Part shown: one piece after another, positions 58,065 through 64,000 of the stretch
How positions within the stretch are numbered: the first letter of the stretch is position 1
Layout of the letters: every line of letters begins with the position of its first letter
Source of the DNA: Desulfobaculum xiamenense
GTDB taxonomy: Bacteria; Desulfobacterota; Desulfovibrionia; Desulfovibrionales; Desulfovibrionaceae
DNA length: 64,000 nucleotides
Reading direction: 5' to 3'
Assembly: GCF_011927665.1 (NCBI RefSeq)
Contig: NZ_JAATJA010000001.1
Location: 229,019 to 293,018, forward strand
Position numbers and translations under genes: made by a program
The notes under the pieces: model-generated
Seen by the model: only the letters and a program-made list of their open reading frames with translations
Told to the model about the DNA's origin: nothing
The model's database searches: none

Positions 58065-59495
58065 TCACCCTTTCACACACACCAGCGGGCGCATTCGCGT
58101 GACCTTGCTGGCGATGTCCGCTCCGGTGGTGGCGTCGATGACCATGTCGATGTCCTTGTAGGCCTCCGGGGCCTCTTCCGCCGCGCCCTTGTAGGATGAC
58201 GTGCGGATGTGGATGCCGTGGCGGTGGAGTTTTTCGATGACCTCACGGCCCCGGAAGGAGGCCTTGGCCTTCTTGCGGCTCATGGCGCGGCCCGCGCCGT
58301 GGCAGATGGAGCCGAAGGCGTCGTCCATTCCGGTTTGCGTGCCGGTGAGGATGTACGACGCCGTGCCCATGCTGCCGCCGATGAAGGCGGGCTGGCCTGC
58401 CTTGGCGTATTCGTGTGGCAGGGAAGGGTGGCCGGGCGGTAGGGCGCGTGTGGCACCCTTGCGGTGCACCAGAAGCCGTCGTTCGCGTCCGTCCACGCGG
58501 TGCGTCTCTTCCTTGCAGGTGTTGTGCGAGACGTCGTAGATGAGCGAGAGCCGCGCCTCGGGTAGCACCTCTGCAAAGGCTTCGCGCACGAGGTGGGTGA
58601 TGATCTGGCGGTTGGCCAGCGCGCAGTTGATGCCGCTTCGCATGGCACCGAGATAGTCCTGCCCCAGTTCCGACGCAGCCGGGGCGCAGGCCAGTTCCCT
58701 GTCCGTCACCGGGATGCCGTGGCGCGGCATGGCCTTGAGCATCCGCGCGAGGTAGTCCGTGCCGATCTGGTGCCCCAGCCCGCGCGATCCGCAGTGGATG
58801 CACACCACGGCGTCGCCTTCCGCAAGTCCGTAGGCCGTCGCGGCCTTTTCGTCGAAGACCTCCTCCACGTACTGGATTTCAAGATAGTGATTGCCGGAAC
58901 CGAGGGTGCCCATCTCGTCGCGCTGGCGCTTTTTGGCAGTGTCCGACACTTGGGACGGGTCCGCTCCGGGCATTCTGCCGCCTTCCTCCGTGTGGTCGAG
59001 GTCGGCCTGCGTGCCGTAGCCATTGCGGACGGCCCATTTCGCGCCGTCCTTTAGCATGTCGTCGATTTCAGACGTCGAGAGGCGGATGCCGCCCGTGGAG
59101 CCGACGCCGCAGGGCACATGTGCGAAAAGGGTATCCGCCAGTTCCTCCTGCACGGTAAGGATGTCGTCCCTGTGCAGGCCCGTGCGCAGGCAGCGCACGC
59201 CGCAGGCGATGTCAAAGCCCACGCCGCCCGCGCTGATTACGCCGCCCTCGGCCGGGTCGAAGACGCCGATGCCGCCGATGGGGAAGCCGTAGCCCACGTG
59301 GGCGTCCGGCATGGCCAGCGCCGCGCCGCGAATGCCCGGAAGCGAGGCTACGGCGCGCAACTGACGCCCCACGTCGTCCTCCATCTGCCGCAGCAGGTCC
59401 GCCGAGGCGAAGATGATGCCCGGCACTCGCATGTCGCCGTATGGTTCGATTTCCCAGCGGAAATCCGTGAGCTGTTTGAATTGCGAGAGCTTCAT
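58065..59495 (-). CDS. rtcB: RNA-splicing ligase RtcB
   Basis: A 476-residue GTP- and Mn-dependent RNA ligase that joins 3'-phosphate and 5'-hydroxyl ends. Metal and guanylation residues are visible: the Cys and His ligands in GVGFDIACGVRCL, SGNHYLEIQ and CIHCGSRGLGH, and the nucleophile His in CHGAGRAMSRK. Length is normal for the bacterial form. No archease or rtcA gene is nearby; the downstream partner is an SRPBCC protein. The ATG at 59495 has AAGGAGG upstream. Confidence 0.96.
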   Translation of the reverse strand: MKLSQFKQLTDFRWEIEPYGDMRVPGIIFASADLLRQMEDDVGRQLRAVASLPGIRGAALAMPDAHVGYGFPIGGIGVFDPAEGGVISAGGVGFDIACGVRCLRTGLHRDDILTVQEELADTLFAHVPCGVGSTGGIRLSTSEIDDMLKDGAKWAVRNGYGTQADLDHTEEGGRMPGADPSQVSDTAKKRQRDEMGTLGSGNHYLEIQYVEEVFDEKAATAYGLAEGDAVVCIHCGSRGLGHQIGTDYLARMLKAMPRHGIPVTDRELACAPAASELGQDYLGAMRSGINCALANRQIITHLVREAFAEVLPEARLSLIYDVSHNTCKEETHRVDGRERRLLVHRKGATRALPPGHPSLPHEYAKAGQPAFIGGSMGTASYILTGTQTGMDDAFGSICHGAGRAMSRKKAKASFRGREVIEKLHRHGIHIRTSSYKGAAEEAPEAYKDIDMVIDATTGADIASKVTRMRPLVCVKG

Positions 59496-59697
59496 GGCGC
59501 GGGCCTCCTTGGAGCGGTGTTGGACGATGATACCTCACGGGGGCGCGGCGGTGTCCAGCGGAAAAGCGTTGTGGCCCACGCGGCAGATGGACTGCAACGG
59601 CGTCAGCGGCGCTTGGCGAAACAGGCTTTCCTTGGCGTCGGGCTTGGGCTATATGCTTGGATGGTTACCCATTCCATCAGAAATCGGAGGAGATCAG

Positions 59698-60546
59698 ATG
59701 AATCCGGAAGATATCGCATCCGCGCAAGCCGTGGTCCAGTGGACGGAGTTCTCAGTGAACTGGCTGATGGCGAACGGATTGCGCATTCCCTTTGCCTTGC
59801 TCATATTCTATGCCGGACGGTGGATTGCCCGCATTCTGTCGCGTTTTGCCGGGCGTGTGCTGCTGCGGCAGAGTTCCGATGAGTTGCTGGCGAGCTTTGT
59901 AAAGGCCATCATCTACTATACCATGCTTGCCGCCGTGGCCATTGCCGCGCTGTCGCATCTGGGCGTGAACGTCACGTCGCTCATTGCTGTGTTCGGCGCT
60001 GCCGGTCTGGCCGTAGGCCTCGCCCTCAAGGATTCGCTGTCGAACTTCGCGGCGGGCGTCATGCTTGTCATCTTCAGGCCGTTCAAGGTGGGTGACTACG
60101 TGCTTGGCGCGGGAGTGGCCGGAACCGTCGAACGGCTGAGCATCTTCAATACGGAGCTGCGTACGCCGGACAACCAGAAGGTCATCGTGCCGAACTCGAT
60201 GCTGACCGGCGGAGTCATCACCAACGTGACTGCTAACTCCACCCGGCGCGTGGACCTCGTCTTCGGCATTGGCTACGGGGACGACATCGACAAGGCGCGC
60301 GAGGTCATCCTGCGCATCCTTGGTGAGGAAAGCCGCCTTCTGGCCGATCCGGCACCCGTTGTCGCGGTGAACGAACTCGGCGAGTCCAGCGTGAACATCG
60401 TGGTGCGTCCGTGGGTGAAGAGCACCGACTACTGGGACGTCTACTGGGCGCTCACCGAGCGCATCAAGAAGGCCTTCGACGCCGAGGGCATTAGCATTCC
60501 CTTCCCCCAGCGCGATGTGCACATCGTCGCAGGCGCGCAGGGCTAG
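59698..60546 (+). CDS. mscS: Small-conductance mechanosensitive channel MscS family
   Basis: A 282-residue channel with three N-terminal helices. The pore helix shows FGAAGLAVGLALKDSLSNFAAG, and the beta-domain has FRPFKVGDYV and VIVPNSMLTGGVITN, all hallmarks of MscS. It forms a heptamer opened by membrane tension in osmotic downshock. The ATG at 59698 has CGGAGGAG upstream. It stands alone with a strong terminator. Confidence 0.95.
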   Translation: MNPEDIASAQAVVQWTEFSVNWLMANGLRIPFALLIFYAGRWIARILSRFAGRVLLRQSSDELLASFVKAIIYYTMLAAVAIAALSHLGVNVTSLIAVFGAAGLAVGLALKDSLSNFAAGVMLVIFRPFKVGDYVLGAGVAGTVERLSIFNTELRTPDNQKVIVPNSMLTGGVITNVTANSTRRVDLVFGIGYGDDIDKAREVILRILGEESRLLADPAPVVAVNELGESSVNIVVRPWVKSTDYWDVYWALTERIKKAFDAEGISIPFPQRDVHIVAGAQG

Positions 60547-60574
60547 ACGCGCACTGCATTTCGCACAAACGGAC

Positions 60575-60611
60575 AAGGGCCGGCCCCCTCGCGGGGACCG
60601 GCCCTTTTTCT
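60575..60611 (+). terminator. Intrinsic terminator of mscS
   Basis: Stem AAGGGCCGGCCCC with its near-complement is followed by five T residues. It separates mscS from the convergent ACT gene. Confidence 0.88.
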
Positions 60612-60635
60612 TGCCGACTCGAACCGTGCAAGAGA

Positions 60636-61067
60636 TTACATCTTGTACAGCTGATCGCCGGGAATGATCTTGATGTTGTTCTTCTGAAGGATTTCGATGG
60701 CCTGATCGGTGCGGTCGAAGCGGAAGATCATGACGGCGTTCTTGCCGCTCTGCTGCACGAAGGCATACATGTATTCCACGTTCACGCCGTGTTCGGACAG
60801 CATGCCGAGGATGGCATGCAGGCCGCCGGGCTGGTCGGCGACTTCCGCCGCGACCACGGTGGTCCGCCCCACGGTGAAGCCGTTGTCCTTGAGAACGGTC
60901 TTGGCCTTCTCGAAGTCGTCCACGATGAGCCTGAGGATGCCGAAGTCCGAGGTGTCGGCCAGGGACAGCGCCCGGATGTTCACCTTGTTTTCGCTCAGCA
61001 CTCGGGTGACCTCCGCAAGGCGGCCCGCTCTGTTCTCCAGGAAAATGGAAATCTGTTCGGATTTCAT
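60636..61067 (-). CDS. Tandem ACT-domain protein
   Basis: A 143-residue protein made of two ACT domains ([19 protein letters not shown] and [20 protein letters not shown] starts). ACT domains bind amino acids as allosteric sensors. Its location beside paaK matches a common pairing, often with indolepyruvate oxidoreductase genes, and suggests sensing of aromatic amino acids. It could regulate PaaK activity. The ATG at 61067 has no strong ribosome site but starts the domain. Confidence 0.92.
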   Translation of the reverse strand: MKSEQISIFLENRAGRLAEVTRVLSENKVNIRALSLADTSDFGILRLIVDDFEKAKTVLKDNGFTVGRTTVVAAEVADQPGGLHAILGMLSEHGVNVEYMYAFVQQSGKNAVMIFRFDRTDQAIEILQKNNIKIIPGDQLYKM

Positions 61068-61163
61068 TGTATAGCGTCTCCCGTTTCAGCGTTCTGGTGC
61101 CGTCATTCTCCAACAAGGAGGAACGGTTGCCGATTTTCTATCCGATAAACGGTCGTGTTGGCA

Positions 61164-61189
61164 AGCGGCGGACCGCATGGCCCGCCGCT
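61164..61189 (-). other. Hairpin after paaK
   Basis: An 8-bp stem AGCGGCGG/CCGCCGCT has a 10-base loop. It lies eight bases after the paaK stop and has no T-run. Confidence 0.4.
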
Positions 61190-61196
61190 CGTGATG

Positions 61197-62498
61197 CTAG
61201 CTGTTGCGCAGGTCGATGATGCGCTTGGCCTTGCCCTCGGAGCGCTCGATGGTCTTGGGCTCCACCAGCTTGACCTTGGCCGTGACGCCGAGGAATTCCT
61301 TGATGCTCTTCTGGATTTTGCCTTCGAGCATCTGCAGGCCGCGGATTTCGTGGCTGAGGAACTTCTCGTCCACTTCCACGCGGATTTCCATGGTATCGAG
61401 GGAGGCTTCGCGCTTGACGATGATCTGGTAGTGCGGCGCGGTGCCCTCGGTTTCGAGGATGATGCTCTCGATCTGCGAGGGGAACACGTTGACGCCGCGA
61501 ATGATGAGCATGTCGTCGCTGCGGCCCATGATGCGGTGCATGCGCACGTGGGTGCGGCCGCACTTGCAGGGCACGTAGTCGAGGCGGGTGAGGTCGCGCG
61601 TTCTGTAGCGCAGAAGCGGCAGGGCCTCCTTGGTCAGCGTGGTGATGACCAGCTCGCCCACGGAGCCTGCGGGCAGGGGCTCGCCGGTGACGGGGTCGAT
61701 GATCTCGGGCAGGAAGTGGTCCTCGGCCATGTGCAGGCCGTTTTGCGCCTCGCGGCACTCGATGGCCACGCCGGGGCCCATGATCTCGGACAGACCGTAG
61801 ATGTCCACGGCTGTGATGCCGAGCTTGTTTTCCAGATCGCGGCGCATTTCCTCGGTCCACGGCTCCGCGCCGAAGATGCCGATGCGCAGCGGAAGTTCCT
61901 TGATGTCGATGCCCGCATCCACGGCGGCTTCATAAAGGTACTGCATGTAGGACGGCGTGCTGCAGATGACCGTGGGGCCGAAGTCCTTGAGCAACTGCAC
62001 CTGACGGCGCGTGCTACCGCCGGAGACGGGTACGATGGTCGCCCCCAGTTCCTCCGCGCCGTAGTGCACGCCAAGCCCGCCCGTGAACAGGCCGTAGCCG
62101 TACGCATTGTGCACGATGTCCGCCGAGTTGGCTCCGGCGGCGACGAAGGAGCGCGCCATGAGGCTGGCCCAGGTGCGCACGTCGCGCCGGGTGTAGCCGA
62201 CGACGGTGGCCTTGCCCGTGGTGCCGCTTGAGGAGTGGATGCGCACCACGTTTTCCCTCGGCACAGCAAACAGGCCGAAGGGATAGTTGTTCCGGAGATC
62301 CTGCTTTTCGGTAAACGGTAGGTACTGGACGTCGGAAAGGCTACGGATGTCGGCGGGCTTTACGCCTTTCTCATCCAGTTTCTTGCGGTAGAAGGGAACG
62401 TTGGCATAAACTCTTTCGACGAGGCTTTGAAGTCGCCTCAACTGGAGTTTTTCCAAGTCCTCTCGTGGCATTGTTTCCGTTTCGACATCGTACAGCAT
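61197..62498 (-). CDS. paaK: Phenylacetate-CoA ligase
   Basis: A 433-residue adenylate-forming enzyme. The P-loop-like [15 protein letters not shown], the AEPWTEEMR region, the [10 protein letters not shown] motif and [20 protein letters not shown] hinge are those of PaaK. It activates phenylacetate or related aryl acids with ATP and CoA, probably in aromatic amino acid fermentation or synthesis here. The ATG at 62498 ([13 protein letters not shown]) has GAGGAG upstream; longer readings are not coding. Confidence 0.94.
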   Translation of the reverse strand: MLYDVETETMPREDLEKLQLRRLQSLVERVYANVPFYRKKLDEKGVKPADIRSLSDVQYLPFTEKQDLRNNYPFGLFAVPRENVVRIHSSSGTTGKATVVGYTRRDVRTWASLMARSFVAAGANSADIVHNAYGYGLFTGGLGVHYGAEELGATIVPVSGGSTRRQVQLLKDFGPTVICSTPSYMQYLYEAAVDAGIDIKELPLRIGIFGAEPWTEEMRRDLENKLGITAVDIYGLSEIMGPGVAIECREAQNGLHMAEDHFLPEIIDPVTGEPLPAGSVGELVITTLTKEALPLLRYRTRDLTRLDYVPCKCGRTHVRMHRIMGRSDDMLIIRGVNVFPSQIESIILETEGTAPHYQIIVKREASLDTMEIRVEVDEKFLSHEIRGLQMLEGKIQKSIKEFLGVTAKVKLVEPKTIERSEGKAKRIIDLRNS

Positions 62499-62993
62499 TA
62501 CCGAATCTCCTCTTCTTGTTGATCGTAACGTACCGTAAGCAGGATTGAACATGCCGCCCCGGCGGAAATGGCTCGGGCGCGGCGTATCGTCGGCGTGCAG
62601 TTTTCGCCGTTTTGGCGCACAATACCCCGACGTACCGGCGACTCTGCACAATCTTGCGCTTGCGCGTCAACCCCTTTCGCGAAGATGGACGGCAGGTTTC
62701 GCGGTGATTCGCTGGTTGGCGCATTCCGATGGCTACGGGCGGAAATGGTGCAAGGCGTGCGCAGACCGTGATTGCGGCCCGGTGTGAAATGCTTTATGTG
62801 ATGTCGCGTCCGCGTCGTTTCGGCCGGGCCTGTGCGCACCGTCGCGCATCGTCGATGGACGTCTCGTCCGTGGCGGGGCAGGCTGGATGCGGGTGGACAC
62901 AATATTTCGTGTGCAAGGCGCTTGCCTTCGGGAAGCGTCTGTCGGCGGGGGGAGCCTCGCTGGATGCGCGAGCAAAAGGAGCAACTGCAAGAC
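62499..62993. other. 495-bp divergent region between paaK and rsfS
   Basis: No supported gene. Close to paaK there is a short CGTAAC-GTAC-CGTAAG direct-repeat-like element (62523-62539). Elsewhere frames are Arg- and His-rich with no ribosome sites. Confidence 0.5.
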
Positions 62994-63377
62994 ATGAGTG
63001 AAACCGTAAAAAAGACCCCCGGCACCGTCGAGAAGATGAAGATCGTTGCCGAGTGGCTTGATGAGAAGAAGGGCCGTGACATCATGGCCATGAATGTGTC
63101 CGGACTGTGCAGCATCACCGAGGGACTGGTGGTTGTCAGCGCGGGCAGCGTGAAGCACGGTCAGGCCCTCGCCGACACCCTGCTGGACCGCTGCGGCGAG
63201 GTGCGCTGGGAGTACCTCGGCATGGAAGGTTACCAGTCCGGCGGATGGATTCTCGTCGATCTCAACGATGTGCTCGTGCACATCTTCCAGGAGGACAGCC
63301 GCACGTTCTACAACCTCGAAGGCCTGTGGGCCGAGGCCGAGCGCGTGGAGCTGGAGCTTCCCGAGCACGCGGACTAG
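62994..63377 (+). CDS. rsfS: Ribosomal silencing factor RsfS
   Basis: A 127-residue Iojap/RsfS protein that binds uL14 to block subunit joining in starvation. The motif SITEGLVVVSAGSVKHGQALAD and VRWEYLGMEGYQSGGWILVDLNDVLVHIF are diagnostic (usual GWILIDLGDVVVHVF). The start is ATG at 62994; AAGGAG is 12 bases upstream, so an ATG ten codons earlier is possible. It precedes gpmI by 55 bases. Confidence 0.95.
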   Translation: MSETVKKTPGTVEKMKIVAEWLDEKKGRDIMAMNVSGLCSITEGLVVVSAGSVKHGQALADTLLDRCGEVRWEYLGMEGYQSGGWILVDLNDVLVHIFQEDSRTFYNLEGLWAEAERVELELPEHAD

Positions 63378-63432
63378 CCGATAGACTGCGAATCCGCGTC
63401 CGAACCGTCGGCATCACCGAAAGGAGCAAGCC

Positions 63433-64000
63433 ATGTCCGATTACACTCCCACACTTCTGCTCATCCTCGACGGCTGGGGCATTGCGCCCGCCGGAGAGGG
63501 CAACGCCGTCTGTCTGGCCGGTACGCCGACCCTCGACAGGCTGAAGAGCGAGTATCCATCGACGGCGCTCGACTGCTCGGGCAGGGCCGTGGGACTGCCG
63601 GACGGATTCATGGGCAACTCCGAGGTCGGACACATGAACATCGGCGCGGGGCGCGTCGTCTATCAGGACATGACCCGCATCGACATGTCCATCGAGGACG
63701 GAACGTTCGCCGAACGTCCCGCTCTGGTGGAGCTTCTCGCTTCCGCGAAGGCGACGGGCGGGCGTCTGCATCTGATGGGCCTGTTGTCCGACGGCGGCGT
63801 GCACAGCCACATCAATCATCTCTTTGCGCTCCTCGCAGCCGCCAAGGCCGCTGGCGTGGAGGTGATCGTGCACGCATTCATGGATGGCCGCGATACCGCT
63901 CCCGATAGCGGCGCGGGCTACATGGAGCGTTTGCTCGCTGAGATGGCGCGCATCGGGTGGGGCCGCGTGGCAACCATCACCGGGCGCTACTACGCCATGG
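63433..64000 (+). CDS. gpmI: 2,3-bisphosphoglycerate-independent phosphoglycerate mutase (partial)
   Basis: The first 189 residues of a cofactor-independent mutase, cut by the window edge. The Mn-binding LLILDGWG and the phospho-Ser loop [16 protein letters not shown] (Ser62 region) are intact, and the [17 protein letters not shown] and [10 protein letters not shown] segments match the family. It interconverts 2- and 3-phosphoglycerate in glycolysis. The ATG at 63433 has AAGGAG six bases upstream. Probably in one operon with rsfS. Confidence 0.97.
   Translation, partial: MSDYTPTLLLILDGWGIAPAGEGNAVCLAGTPTLDRLKSEYPSTALDCSGRAVGLPDGFMGNSEVGHMNIGAGRVVYQDMTRIDMSIEDGTFAERPALVELLASAKATGGRLHLMGLLSDGGVHSHINHLFALLAAAKAAGVEVIVHAFMDGRDTAPDSGAGYMERLLAEMARIGWGRVATITGRYYAM

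Overview
The window is GC-rich DNA from a sulfate-reducing deltaproteobacterium, most likely of the Desulfovibrio group (Desulfobacterota). This rests on the block ispE - tRNA-Gln - prs - rplY(ctc) - pth - carD - rho, a CarD-type regulator, an FmdE protein, a UGA-decoding HesB/IscA selenoprotein and a PaaK/ACT pair. The assignment is inferred from gene content and order, not from a database search. Both edges cut genes: a Cache-domain sensor on the left (minus strand) and gpmI on the right (plus strand).

Layout. 1-1113: Cache sensor. 1281-6749 (minus): import cluster 1, with a TonB-dependent receptor, an ECF S component, a double ABC ATPase, an EcfT protein and FmdE. 6750-8487: sparse region with an AT-rich secreted orphan and the selenoprotein. 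8727-11192: pyrR, a nucleotidyltransferase, argB. 11249-15325: proteostasis operon bepA-like - macro domain - hslV - hslU, running on into argB. 15701-22833 (minus): rho, carD, pth, rplY, prs, tRNA-Gln, ispE, degP. 23355-24914: small membrane protein, tRNA-Arg(CCU), then about 0.9 kb without protein genes but with a candidate sRNA. 24915-27161: glnHPQ. 27335-33503: glycosyltransferase, orphan amino-acid-binding protein, two lipoproteins, methyltransferase, 79-residue protein with a structured leader, M29 aminopeptidase. 33616-38753 (minus): import cluster 2, with a TonB-dependent receptor, a cluster-9 metal-type ABC transporter and a SAM methyltransferase. 39023-43579: STAS-CheA-CheR-CheB. 43583-44325: DUF190 and crcB. 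44418-48569: CYTH protein, then the N-degron set clpS-clpA-aat. 48608-64000: pentapeptide protein, an unknown protein, uvrB, K+ channel, glycosyltransferase, ligA, dapB, SRPBCC-rtcB, mscS, ACT-paaK, rsfS, gpmI.

How the genes work together. The two import clusters each encode a complete route from outer membrane to cytoplasm. One uses an ECF module with no periplasmic binding protein; the other uses a binding-protein ABC system. Both have a GC-rich stem-loop just after the receptor gene, and both end in a cytoplasmic protein (FmdE or a methyltransferase) that may process the cargo. Their substrates cannot be read from sequence and are the best candidates here for an under-described system. Other points worth attention are the in-frame UGA with a downstream SECIS-type hairpin, a clamp-binding-like tail on LigA, a CheA with inserted GspE-N-like repeats, an altered K+ channel filter, and candidate regulatory RNAs.
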